Shown in pieces: positions 46,062 to 54,073 of a DNA stretch of 64,000 bases. A program made the position numbers and the translations under genes. Under the pieces are notes generated by a model that saw only the letters and a list, made by a program, of their open reading frames with translations, ran no database searches and was not told the origin of the DNA. This stretch comes from Roseibium aggregatum (lineage in GTDB: Bacteria; Pseudomonadota; Alphaproteobacteria; Rhizobiales; Stappiaceae), in assembly GCF_014692675.1 (NCBI RefSeq), contig NZ_JABFCZ010000005.1, positions 186,001 to 250,000 on the forward strand, given 5' to 3'. Numbering within the stretch: the first letter of the stretch is position 1; each line of letters opens with the position of its first letter.

Positions 46062-47558
46062 TCAGTCCATGCTCGGGAAGGTGTAGACCGCGCCTTCCTT
46101 GATGCCCGCGGGCCAGCGGGTGGTCACGGTCTTCAGCCGCGTGTTGAAACGCACGCCTTCCGGACCGTAGATCGAATGATCGCCGAACAGCGACCGTTTC
46201 CAGCCGCCGAAGGAAAAGTAAGCGACCGGAACCGGGATCGGCACGTTGATGCCGACCATGCCGACCTCGATCCGGTCGGCGAAGGCACGCGCCGCGTCGC
46301 CGTCGCGAGTGAAGATCGCCGTGCCGTTGCCGTATTCGTGGTCGTTGATCAGGGAAAGCGCCTCCTCGTAACCGGAGGCCCGGACGACCGAGAGCACGGG
46401 ACCGAAGATCTCTTCCTTGTAGATGGTCATGTCCTTCGTGACCCGGTCGAACAGCGTGCCGCCGACGAAATAACCGTTCTCGTAGCCCTGGAGGGAAAAG
46501 CCGCGGCCGTCGACGAGAAGCTCTGCTCCTTCCTTTTCCCCCTGGTCGATGTAACCCAGTACCTTGCGCTTGTGCTGCTCGGTCACGACCGGACCCATTT
46601 CCGCATCGCTGTCGGTGGCCGGGCCGATCTTCAGGGCCTGGACCCGGGGGATCAGCTTTTCGACCAGCTTGTCGGCGGTCTTTTCGCCGATCGGCACGGC
46701 GACGGAAACCGCCATGCAGCGCTCGCCAGCGGAGCCGTAGCCGGCACCCATCAGCGCGTCGGCGGCCTGGTCCATGTCGGCGTCCGGCATGACGATCATG
46801 TGGTTCTTGGCGCCGCCGAGCGCCTGGACCCTTTTGCCGTGGGCGGTCCCGGTCGAATAGACGTATTCGGCAATCGGCGTGGAACCGACGAAAGAGACGG
46901 CCTTCACGTCCGGATGGGTCAGGAGCACATCGACGGCTTCCTTGTCGCCATGGACCACGTTCAGCACGCCGTCCGGAAAGCCCGCTTCCTTGAAGAGTTC
47001 ATAGACCACCATCACGGCGGAGGGATCACGCTCCGACGGCTTCAGGATGAACGTGTTCCCGCAGGCGACCGAGATCGGATACATCCACAGCGGCACCATG
47101 GCCGGGAAATTGAACGGCGTGATGCCGGCGACCACGCCGAGCGGCTGGCGGTCTGAATAGCTGTCGATGGCCGGTCCCACGTTGCGGGCGAATTCGCCCT
47201 TGAGCAGGGAAGGGATGCCGCAGGCATATTCCACCACCTCGATGCCGCGCGCCACTTCACCGAGCGCATCGTCGTGGGTCTTGCCGTGTTCCTTGGAGAT
47301 CGCCCTGGCGATCCTGTCCGCATTGGCCGTCAGAAGTTCCTTGAACTTGAACATCATGCGCGCACGCTTGAGCGGCGGGGTGTCCCGCCACTCCGGGAAC
47401 GCTGCCTTGGCGACCGCGATGGCCTCTGCCACCTCGGCGGCACTGGAAAGGCCCAGTTCCGCGGACTGTTCGCCGGTTGCCGGATTGTAGACGGCAGCCA
47501 CGCGTCCGGAGTTGGAGGCGACCTCCCTGCCGCCGATGGCATTGTTGATGCGTTCCAT
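46062..47558 (-). CDS. mmsA: CoA-acylating (methyl)malonate-semialdehyde dehydrogenase
   Basis: 498 residues of the aldehyde dehydrogenase superfamily. GVVAGITPFNFPAMVPLWMYPI, SFVGSTPIAEYVYSTGTAHGKRVQALGGAKNH and the catalytic Cys in GSAGERCMAVSVAVPIG are specific for MmsA. It converts malonate semialdehyde to acetyl-CoA, or methylmalonate semialdehyde to propionyl-CoA. This is the expected final step for beta-alanine or beta-aminoisobutyrate, matching the transaminase encoded just upstream. Confidence 0.94.
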   Translation of the reverse strand: MERINNAIGGREVASNSGRVAAVYNPATGEQSAELGLSSAAEVAEAIAVAKAAFPEWRDTPPLKRARMMFKFKELLTANADRIARAISKEHGKTHDDALGEVARGIEVVEYACGIPSLLKGEFARNVGPAIDSYSDRQPLGVVAGITPFNFPAMVPLWMYPISVACGNTFILKPSERDPSAVMVVYELFKEAGFPDGVLNVVHGDKEAVDVLLTHPDVKAVSFVGSTPIAEYVYSTGTAHGKRVQALGGAKNHMIVMPDADMDQAADALMGAGYGSAGERCMAVSVAVPIGEKTADKLVEKLIPRVQALKIGPATDSDAEMGPVVTEQHKRKVLGYIDQGEKEGAELLVDGRGFSLQGYENGYFVGGTLFDRVTKDMTIYKEEIFGPVLSVVRASGYEEALSLINDHEYGNGTAIFTRDGDAARAFADRIEVGMVGINVPIPVPVAYFSFGGWKRSLFGDHSIYGPEGVRFNTRLKTVTTRWPAGIKEGAVYTFPSMD

Positions 47559-47579
47559 TTTGTTGTCTTTCTTGTGCGT

Positions 47580-48923
47580 TTAGTCGATGGCGTTGAGGAC
47601 AGAGCGCAGGATCGAGAACAGTTCGTCGATCTGGTCCTTCGAAATGATCAGCGGCGGAGACAGCGCGATGATATCGCCGGTGGTACGGATCATCAGACCG
47701 TCCTCATAGGCCTTGAGGAATGCGGAGAAGGCGCGCTTGGTGGGCTCACCCGCGATCGGCTCAAGCTCGATCGCGCCGATCAGACCGAGATTGCGGATAT
47801 CGATCACATGCGGGCAGTCCTTGAGCGAGTGCAGGGCGTCTTCCCAGTACTGGGAGAGTTCCGCCGCGCGGGTGAGCAGGCCTTCCTCTTCGTAAGTATC
47901 CAGCGTCGCAAGAGCAGCGGCACAGGCGATCGGATGGGCCGAGTAGGTATAGCCGTGGAACAGCTCGATCATGTGTTCCGGCCCGGTCATGAACGCCTGG
48001 TAGATGTCGGAGGAACAGAAGACCGCACCCATCGGGATCACGCCGGAGGTGATGCCCTTGGCGGTGGTGACCAGATCCGGGGTGACGCCGAAGAAGTCGG
48101 TGGCGAACGGAGACCCCAGTCGGCCGAAGCCGGTGATGACCTCATCGAAGATCAGCAGGATGCCGTGCTGGTCGCAGATGTCACGCAGGCGCTTCAGATA
48201 GCCCTTGGGCGGGATCAATACGCCGGTGGAGCCGGCAACAGGCTCGACGATCACGGCCGCGATAGTAGAGGGGTCGTGGAGCTGGATGATCCGGATCAGT
48301 TCCTCGGCATATTCCGCGCCATGCTCCGGCTCGCCGCGGGTGAAGGCGTTGCGGGAGATGTCATGGGTATGGGGCAGATGGTCGACGCCGGTGAGCATGG
48401 TGCCGAAGGTGCGCCGGTTGGCGACGATGCCGCCGACGGAAATACCGCCGAAACCGACACCGTGATAGCCGCGCTCACGGCCGATCAGCCGGGTGCGTGT
48501 TCCCTGGCCGATGGCGCGCTGGTAGGCAAGCGCGATCTTCAGCGCCGTGTCGACGCTTTCGGAACCGGAATTGGTGAAGAAGACATGGTCGAGCGGCGCC
48601 GGCATCAGAGCCGCCAGCCGGGCCGCCAGTTCGAAGGCCTTCGGATGGCCCATCTGGAACGCCGGCGCGTAGTCCAGTTCGGCCACCTGGTTCTGGACGG
48701 CTTCCACGATCTTCGGACGGCCGTGACCCGCATTGCAGCACCAAAGGCCGGCGGTTCCATCCAGCACCTGCCGGCCGTCGCCGGTGGTGTAGTGCATGTC
48801 CTTGGCCCCGACGAACATGCGCGGGTTCTTCTTGAACTGCCGGTTTGCCGTGAACGGCATCCAGAAGGCTTCGAGATTGTTTGTGCCCGATACCGGGGCT
48901 GCGGTGGATGCCGAATTCGACAT
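47580..48923 (-). CDS. Omega-amino acid (beta-alanine):pyruvate transaminase
   Basis: 447 residues, class III PLP aminotransferase. FWMPFTANRQFKKNPRMFVGAKDMHY at the N-terminus is typical of beta-alanine:pyruvate transaminases. Further motifs are FFTNSGSESVDTALKIAL, IFDEVITGFGRLGSPFA, and the PLP-lysine in VTTAKGITSGVIPMGAV. It turns beta-alanine into malonate semialdehyde. ATG 48923 has a strong AAGGAGGA site; the frame runs 38 codons further without family similarity. First gene of the operon. Confidence 0.93.
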   Translation of the reverse strand: MSNSASTAAPVSGTNNLEAFWMPFTANRQFKKNPRMFVGAKDMHYTTGDGRQVLDGTAGLWCCNAGHGRPKIVEAVQNQVAELDYAPAFQMGHPKAFELAARLAALMPAPLDHVFFTNSGSESVDTALKIALAYQRAIGQGTRTRLIGRERGYHGVGFGGISVGGIVANRRTFGTMLTGVDHLPHTHDISRNAFTRGEPEHGAEYAEELIRIIQLHDPSTIAAVIVEPVAGSTGVLIPPKGYLKRLRDICDQHGILLIFDEVITGFGRLGSPFATDFFGVTPDLVTTAKGITSGVIPMGAVFCSSDIYQAFMTGPEHMIELFHGYTYSAHPIACAAALATLDTYEEEGLLTRAAELSQYWEDALHSLKDCPHVIDIRNLGLIGAIELEPIAGEPTKRAFSAFLKAYEDGLMIRTTGDIIALSPPLIISKDQIDELFSILRSVLNAID

Positions 48924-49250
48924 GTGTCCTCCTTGCCGTCCTTGTTCCTGGACGGCGACGTTGCTGGCGCCATGGGCACCGGGTAAATCACCGGCACGCA
49001 CCTGAGGAACGCGTCGGATCAATAAGCACGTTCGCATCAGCCATGCGGGAAATCCACCCGGGCCGTTCCCGTTTTTTGCATCTCCGGACGGTTTGTCTCC
49101 GCTGCTCCGGGGATACGGTTGTCTCTGGACCGGGTAACTCTTGAAATCACCCGATAGACCGGTTTTTCCGGCTTGTTGTTTCAGATCCGCAAATCAGCCA
49201 GTCTTGCCGTTCCCGCCCCCCGTTGCTACGGAAGTGGAAGAAACACAAAC

Positions 49251-49266
49251 CTGACCAAACGGTCAA
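49251..49266. promoter_or_regulatory. RutR-type operator 1
   Basis: CTGACCAAACGGTCAA matches the published RutR consensus TTGACCAnnTGGTCAA at all but two fixed positions. It covers the likely transcription start of the minus-strand catabolic operon and the -35 of the plus-strand regulator promoter. Confidence 0.7.
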
Positions 49267-49283
49267 ATCAACGTTATGAAGAC

Positions 49284-49299
49284 TTGACCAATCGGTCAA
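49284..49299. promoter_or_regulatory. RutR-type operator 2
   Basis: TTGACCAATCGGTCAA differs from the RutR consensus TTGACCAnnTGGTCAA at one position. It is centred 33 bp (about three helical turns) from operator 1, covering the -35 of the minus-strand promoter and the likely start of the plus-strand transcript. Confidence 0.75.
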
Positions 49300-49336
49300 G
49301 ATGAGAATTCAATCGGCATGATGAATTTGTGATCAC

Positions 49337-49993
49337 GTGAAGCCCTTGCAGAAACCGACCAGCCGAACCGCGGCCCGCGCCGAAAACGAACGCCTCATTC
49401 TCGAGGCGGCCGAAGCCGTGTTTGCCGAGCATGGGTTCAAGGGAGCGACCACGGGGCAGATCGCGGACCGGGCAGGGATCCCGAAGGCCAATCTGCACTA
49501 TTATTTTCCCACAAAGGAATCGCTCTACCGCCAGGTAGTGGAAAACATTTTCCAGATCTGGCTGGATGCGGCCAACACCTTTGACGATTGCGACGATCCG
49601 GAAGTGGCCCTGACCAGTTACATCAACGCCAAGATGGATATCTCCCGGCGCCATCCGATGGGTTCCAAGGTCTGGGCCAATGAAATCCTGCACAAGGCGC
49701 CGGTGATCCAGGACTACCTCGAAACCACGCTGGACGAATGGACCGAAAGCCGGATCGCCGTCATCGAGCGCTGGATACGGGAAGGGAGGATGGCGCCGGT
49801 CGATCCGCGAACGCTGCTCTACATGATCTGGGCGACGACCCAGCACTACGCCGATTTCAACCACCAGATCGAAACATTGAATGCAGGAAAGCCCTTGAGC
49901 GACGAACAGTTTGAAACGGCGAAGAAGACAGTCGTCGGCATTATTCTAGCCGGGGTCGGAATACATCCGGGCGGCAAGGGGGCAGGGGCATGA
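49337..49993 (+). CDS. TetR-family regulator, RutR-like (1)
   Basis: 218 residues. N-terminal helix-turn-helix (ILEAAEAVFAEHGFKGATTGQIADRAGIPKANLHYYFPTKESLY) and a C-terminal domain of the YcdC/RutR type (DPRTLLYMIWATTQHYADFNHQIE), which in RutR binds uracil. GTG start; the ribosome site is weak. Located divergently from the pyrimidine operon behind two RutR-type operators, it is probably its ligand-responsive repressor. It overlaps the second regulator by 4 bp. Confidence 0.9.
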   Translation: MKPLQKPTSRTAARAENERLILEAAEAVFAEHGFKGATTGQIADRAGIPKANLHYYFPTKESLYRQVVENIFQIWLDAANTFDDCDDPEVALTSYINAKMDISRRHPMGSKVWANEILHKAPVIQDYLETTLDEWTESRIAVIERWIREGRMAPVDPRTLLYMIWATTQHYADFNHQIETLNAGKPLSDEQFETAKKTVVGIILAGVGIHPGGKGAGA

Positions 49994-50655
49994 ACAAGCG
50001 ACGCAAATCCGAAAAGCCGGTTCGTCTCAGCCGTATCCAGGAAATGAACCGGAGCCGGATCATCGAAGCGGCCCTGGGAGAATTTTCCCGGTTCGGCTAT
50101 TCCGGCGCCACCATCGACAAGATCTCCGCTGCAGCCGGCATGTCGAAATCAAACCTGCTTTATTATTTCTCATCAAAATCAGATGTTTATGAAGCAGTCT
50201 TGGAGCATATTCTCGACGTTTGGCTGGCCCCGCTCCGGACGCTGGATCCGGAGGGCGATCCCGCAAGTGAATTGGCCGCCTACATTAGACAAAAGATGAG
50301 AATGTCAGCAGAACGTCCTGAAGCATCGAGACTTTTTGCGAATGAGGTGATGCAAGGAGCACCCCAGATCAGGGACGTTCTGGAAAAGGACCTGAAAAAC
50401 CTCGTCACCGAAAAATCCAAGGTCATCGAGCAGTGGATCGAGGCCGGCAAGATCCGCAAGATCGTGCCCGTGCACCTGATTTTCACGATCTGGGCGACCA
50501 CCCAGCACTATGCGGATTTCGACAGCCAGATCCGCGCCCTGACAGGAACCGGACTGGAAGACCCTGCATTTTTCGAGGAAGCGGAAAACGCTGTCTGCAG
50601 CCTGATCCTGAACGGGCTCGGGCTTGAGTGGCCGAGGAAGCAGACGACGTCATGA
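49990..50655 (+). CDS. TetR-family regulator, RutR-like (2)
   Basis: 221 residues, clearly paralogous to the preceding gene: IIEAALGEFSRFGYSGATIDKISAAAGMSKSNLLYYFSSKSDVY for the helix-turn-helix and PVHLIFTIWATTQHYADFDSQIRAL in the ligand domain. The ATG overlaps the first regulator stop (ATGA), so both are made from one transcript and could form heterodimers. Which of the two binds which operator or ligand cannot be told from sequence. Confidence 0.9.
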   Translation: MNKRRKSEKPVRLSRIQEMNRSRIIEAALGEFSRFGYSGATIDKISAAAGMSKSNLLYYFSSKSDVYEAVLEHILDVWLAPLRTLDPEGDPASELAAYIRQKMRMSAERPEASRLFANEVMQGAPQIRDVLEKDLKNLVTEKSKVIEQWIEAGKIRKIVPVHLIFTIWATTQHYADFDSQIRALTGTGLEDPAFFEEAENAVCSLILNGLGLEWPRKQTTS

Positions 50656-51110
50656 GCGACCGTGAGCAGGACCCGGGCGAGAAGCAACGCATCCCCGTCA
50701 CCGGGCGTTTCTATATCCTGCCTGACGACCTGCACGAGGATTTCATTCGGGCGTCCGGCCCGGGCGGTCAGAACGTCAACAAGGTCTCGACCGCGGTTCA
50801 GTTGCGCTTCGATCTGGACGGCAACACGACCCTGCCGGAGGATGTCAAGACGCGGGCAGCCGCGCTGGCCGGCAGCCGCCTGACCCAGGGCGGTGAAATC
50901 GTGCTTCAGGCGGACCGGTTCCGGACCCGCGAGCGCAACCGCGAGGATGCGCTGAACCGGCTCTTGGAACTGCTGCGCAAGGCCTTTGAAAAGCCGAAAC
51001 CCCGCAAGGCCACCAGACCTACGCTGGCGTCCAAGAAACGGCGTCTCGACACCAAAAAGAAACGCGGCGCCGTCAAGAAAATGCGGGGCAGGGGCGCCGC
51101 AATCGATTGA
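50652..51110 (+). CDS. arfB: Peptidyl-tRNA hydrolase ArfB (ribosome rescue)
   Basis: 152 residues. The catalytic loop GPGGQNVNK has the release-factor GGQ at 38-40, and the tail is highly basic (KARKATRPTL-like and KKRRLDTKKKRGAVKKMRGR), as needed to enter the empty mRNA channel. It frees stalled ribosomes on non-stop mRNA. Its ATG overlaps the stop of the second regulator, so it is probably co-transcribed with the regulators. This is an unusual partner; the function itself is housekeeping. Confidence 0.93.
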   Translation: MSDREQDPGEKQRIPVTGRFYILPDDLHEDFIRASGPGGQNVNKVSTAVQLRFDLDGNTTLPEDVKTRAAALAGSRLTQGGEIVLQADRFRTRERNREDALNRLLELLRKAFEKPKPRKATRPTLASKKRRLDTKKKRGAVKKMRGRGAAID

Positions 51111-51145
51111 GACGACCGCTGCCCCTGCGACGAGCCAAATCTGAC

Positions 51146-51745
51146 TTAATGATGGGGCGACATGCCCTCGGCGATCGCCAGATGATGGGCCTGATGATGC
51201 GCGCCCAGGGTCATGACGCCGATAAAGCCGAGCGCATGCAATTTCGTCAGGTCGGCCGGATCCGCCACTGTCACGGTTAGAACCGCGCCATCAACACTGT
51301 CTTCGGCGGTATAGCTGAACCCGGCGACCCCGTTCATCGTCGCCGCATGCGCCTTGACCATGCGCCGGATCGACTCCTTGACCTCTCCGGATCCGGTGAC
51401 CGTGAACCGGTAACCGTTGTCGACGGGCGTGGCCTCGGCCTTGGCATGAAGGGTCACGTTGTTCATGTCGATCAGGTGCGCGCGCAAAGCCGGAATATTG
51501 ACCTTCGACCAGTCCGTTTCCGGATCGGCGGCGAGCAGGTTCACGATTTCCTGGATCGCGGCGAAGGCGCCCTGGCCGGGTTCAGTGGGCGTTTGCTGAG
51601 TTTGCATGCCGGTAGCTTGCATCCCGGTCCCGGCGTTGTGCTGCATCTGGTGATCGTGGCCCATATGGCCGCCGGTCTCCATCTGCGCGGCTTGTGTCGT
51701 CACCGGTGCAATAAGCAGGGTTGCGGCGAGGGCGTATCGGATCAT
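51146..51745 (-). CDS. Secreted His/Met-rich protein of unknown function
   Basis: 199 residues from ATG 51745. Signal peptide (IRYALAATLLIAPVTTQAAQ), then a His/Met-rich stretch at 22-50 (METGGHMGHDHQMQHNAG), a Gln/Met/Thr-rich linker and an alpha/beta region (SKVNIPALRAHLIDMNNVTLHAKAEAT, GYRFTVTGSGEVKESIRRMV). The C-terminus is again His-rich (GAHHQAHHLAIAEGMSPHH). The His/Met content suggests binding of copper or another metal in the periplasm, but this is inference. It is divergent from a Crp/Fnr-type regulator. Confidence 0.75.
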   Translation of the reverse strand: MIRYALAATLLIAPVTTQAAQMETGGHMGHDHQMQHNAGTGMQATGMQTQQTPTEPGQGAFAAIQEIVNLLAADPETDWSKVNIPALRAHLIDMNNVTLHAKAEATPVDNGYRFTVTGSGEVKESIRRMVKAHAATMNGVAGFSYTAEDSVDGAVLTVTVADPADLTKLHALGFIGVMTLGAHHQAHHLAIAEGMSPHH

Positions 51746-51806
51746 TGAAGCACTCCGGTGTTGTCTGTCTTGTCGATTTATCTTGCCAGAACAAACCCGC
51801 ATCCAA

Positions 51807-51822
51807 CATGATAGCGATCATG
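51807..51822. promoter_or_regulatory. FNR-type box between the His-rich gene and the Crp/Fnr gene
   Basis: CATGAT-AGCG-ATCATG, a perfect inverted repeat with a four-base spacer and TGAT-N4-ATCA core, matching the half-site pattern of the Fnr/Dnr group (TTGAT-N4-ATCAA). It overlaps the first possible start of the regulator gene and ends 3 bases into the second. Confidence 0.55.
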
Positions 51823-52356
51823 TCATTCGTCGAAAACGATCTCTTCGGAGGCCTCGCCAGCCAGAAACGGCGGTTCGAACCGGGCGGGTACCTGTTCCAT
51901 AGAGGCGATCCGGTCCAGAGCCTGTTTCGTGTCGTCGAAGGAGAGGTCCAACTGGTCCGGCACCAGGAAGCAGGGGCCATGATTGTCCTGCAACGGGCAA
52001 TGCCCGGTGATGTGGTTGCCGAGGCGTCCTTGTTTGCCGCCAGCTATCATTGCGACGCGGTGACCCGGATTGAAGCCATCGTCGAAATCGTGTCGAGAGA
52101 CGCCTTTCTTACGCATTTTCGGCACGCCCCTGATTTTGCGGAAACCTGGGCCGCGAGGCTCGCGCGCGAAGTCCAGGTCATGCGGCTGCAGAACGAGATC
52201 CTGTCGCTGAAAACGGTTCGGGAACGGCTCCAAGCCTGGCTGGCATGGCACGGCGATTTGCCGGCGAAAGGCGAGTGGGTCCAGCTCGCCCGCCAGATCG
52301 GCGTCAGCCCGGAAGCGCTCTATCGCGAAATAGGAAAACAGCGTGCCCGGTCCTGA
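51820..52356 (+). CDS. Crp/Fnr-family transcriptional regulator
   Basis: 178 residues from ATG 51820 (182 from ATG 51808). Cyclic-nucleotide-binding-like beta barrel (RRFEPGGYLFHRGDPVQSLFRVVEGEVQLVRH, then MPGDVVAEASLF), a dimerisation helix and a C-terminal helix-turn-helix (ARQIGVSPEALYREIGKQ). There is no N-terminal cysteine cluster, so an oxygen-sensing Fe-S type is excluded; one Cys lies in SYHCDAV. The effector is unknown. It probably controls itself and the divergent secreted-protein gene through the box that overlaps its start. Confidence 0.85.
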   Translation: MSFVENDLFGGLASQKRRFEPGGYLFHRGDPVQSLFRVVEGEVQLVRHQEAGAMIVLQRAMPGDVVAEASLFAASYHCDAVTRIEAIVEIVSRDAFLTHFRHAPDFAETWAARLAREVQVMRLQNEILSLKTVRERLQAWLAWHGDLPAKGEWVQLARQIGVSPEALYREIGKQRARS

Positions 52357-52383
52357 GTCGCCCTTGGCAACGATTTGAAATTT

Positions 52384-53409
52384 TCAGGAATAGTCCTCTG
52401 CGAGGTCGGCAGTTGTCCGTTTGCCGATGTCATCATAATGCTGGTCCATCCATTCCCGCGCGGCATTCCGGCCGATCTCCTTGAGTTCCGTCAGGAACGC
52501 CCATTCGGCATTGACCTTTGACGAAGCCTGAAGCGGCTTGAGCGCGTCGGCCGTGATGCGGTGAAGGTGCACTTTCATATACTCGTCCGGAGATAGTTTG
52601 CCGTCCTCGATCAACCGGCTGACGAAGTCGATGGCCCGCAGCTCTCTCAACAGGGTGGAATTGAAGGTGATTTCGTTCAAACGGTTCAGGATCTCGCGGG
52701 CCGTTTTCGGCGTCTCGCGCCGGTGCACCGGGTTGATCTGGATGAGGACCACGTCCGGCGTATCCGTGTGGTAGAACAACGGATAAAGCGGCGGATTACC
52801 CATATAGCCGCCATCCCAATAGGGCTCGCCATCGATCTCCACAGCCTGGAATATATGCGGCAGGCAGGCTGAGGCCATGACCGCGTCCAGGGTGACATCC
52901 TTTTCCCGGAAGACACGGATCTTGCCGGTATGCACATTCGTGGCCGCGACGAACAGCTTCAGCGCGGAACAATGGTGAACCCGGTCGAAGTCGACGACCT
53001 TGTCGACGACGTCGCGCAGCGGATTGATGTTCAGCGGATTGAATTCATAGGGAGAGGCAAAGCGCGACAGTAGATCGAAGGCCAGGAAGCTCGGCGAGAA
53101 ATCCAGGCTCCACTGGCCAAGGGCAATATCGATCGGCGAACGCTTGATCGGGCTCAGAAAGGATTGCCGGCTAACCTCGCGCCAGAAGGTCTCCAGATAG
53201 GCGCGGGCGCCGTCTTCACCACCGGCTTCCATTCCGGCAGCCAACACGACCGCGTTCATGGCGCCCGCTGACGTGCCCGAGATGCCATCGATGACGAACC
53301 GTTCGTCCTGGAGCATCCAGTCGAGCACGCCCCAGGTAAAGGCGCCATGGGCGCCGCCACCTTGAAGAGCGAGATTGATCCGTTTGGCGGGTTGCTTTCG
53401 GGGAGCCAT
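52384..53409 (-). CDS. Patatin-like phospholipase
   Basis: 341 residues from ATG 53409. The oxyanion loop is LQGGGAHGAFTWGVLD, the nucleophile elbow GTSAG (Ser47), and the catalytic Asp lies in YWDGGYMGNPPLYPL. It has no signal peptide, so it acts in the cytoplasm or is delivered by another route. Length and motifs match the bacterial RssA/ExoU-like patatin domain with no extra domain. The natural lipid substrate is unknown. Confidence 0.9.
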   Translation of the reverse strand: MAPRKQPAKRINLALQGGGAHGAFTWGVLDWMLQDERFVIDGISGTSAGAMNAVVLAAGMEAGGEDGARAYLETFWREVSRQSFLSPIKRSPIDIALGQWSLDFSPSFLAFDLLSRFASPYEFNPLNINPLRDVVDKVVDFDRVHHCSALKLFVAATNVHTGKIRVFREKDVTLDAVMASACLPHIFQAVEIDGEPYWDGGYMGNPPLYPLFYHTDTPDVVLIQINPVHRRETPKTAREILNRLNEITFNSTLLRELRAIDFVSRLIEDGKLSPDEYMKVHLHRITADALKPLQASSKVNAEWAFLTELKEIGRNAAREWMDQHYDDIGKRTTADLAEDYS

Positions 53410-53521
53410 GAAAATCCGATGCGGTCTGACCAAAACCCTTCAAAGCCGGAAGGGTATACCGCCGTATTTCCGCCGTCTATCGGGAAGAAGGGAACGCCTG
53501 CCTTTGCATCAGTCTAATTCG

Positions 53522-53537
53522 CATAATATATATTATG
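53522..53537. promoter_or_regulatory. Perfect 16-bp AT palindrome upstream of the patatin gene
   Basis: CATAATATATATTATG is fully self-complementary. It sits between the patatin gene (minus strand, downstream of it) and the end of the HxlR gene. It could be an operator of the patatin gene or simply part of its AT-rich promoter. Confidence 0.4.
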
Positions 53538-53620
53538 GAACTTATTGAGATAGGCACTTTAGCGCAGGTTTCTGCGGGATACCGCACGCCCTTTCAGACG
53601 GATCTCGGCAGATCGCACCG

Positions 53621-54010
53621 TCATTCGCCGTTGCTCGCATCATACGCCTGCTGCGCAGCCTCGACGCAATCGATGTTCTCGCCGACCCACGTCATCAGAT
53701 GACGGATCGGCTCGAGCAGCGACCGGCCCAGCTCGGTCAACTCGTACTCCACATGCGGCGGAACCGACGGATAAACCGTCCGCGACACCAGTCCGTTCCG
53801 TTCCAGACCGCGCAGCGAGAAAGTCAGCATTCTTTGCGAAATGCCGTTGATCCGGCGTTTCAGCTCGCTGAAGCGCATCGGACCGTTAGCCAGGATGCTG
53901 ACGATCAGCAATGTCCATTTGTCACCGATACGGGCCAGGATCGGCGTAATCCGCTTGCAGCCACCGGTCACATGCATGTGCCCAAGATCCAGTTCTGTGC
54001 CTTCTTGCAT
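53621..54010 (-). CDS. HxlR-family transcriptional regulator
   Basis: 129 residues with the winged-helix pattern of HxlR: CKRITPILARIGDKWTLLIVSILANGPMRFSELKRRINGISQRMLTFSLRGLERNGLVSR is the recognisable core (read in pieces: Cys18, GDKWTLLIV, RFSELKRRI, ISQRMLT). Cys18 occupies the position of the redox-sensing cysteine in related HypR/YodB proteins. It is divergent from an NAD(P)H-dependent FMN reductase, a common pairing in which HxlR proteins repress the reductase until electrophile or oxidant stress. Confidence 0.88.
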   Translation of the reverse strand: MQEGTELDLGHMHVTGGCKRITPILARIGDKWTLLIVSILANGPMRFSELKRRINGISQRMLTFSLRGLERNGLVSRTVYPSVPPHVEYELTELGRSLLEPIRHLMTWVGENIDCVEAAQQAYDASNGE

Positions 54011-54073
54011 TGCAGCATTCCGGTAATTAATTGTTCCTAAGTATCCGTTTTATACCAAAAGGAGCGAAAAGCC

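Larger units (their letters stand above)
48924..49336. promoter_or_regulatory. Divergent control region of the pyrimidine operon and its regulators
   Basis: A 413-base gap with no credible gene. The part near the transaminase is plain leader. The part near 49250-49300 holds two RutR-type operators inside overlapping divergent promoters: on the minus strand TTGACC (49299-49294), 17 bp, TAACGT (49276-49271); on the plus strand CTGACC (49251-49256), 17 bp, TTATGA (49274-49279). Confidence 0.6.

Noticed and set aside
47274-48986. 570-codon open frame on the plus strand opposite the transaminase
   Set aside because: Antisense to the transaminase and part of mmsA; no family motifs, no ribosome site of note.
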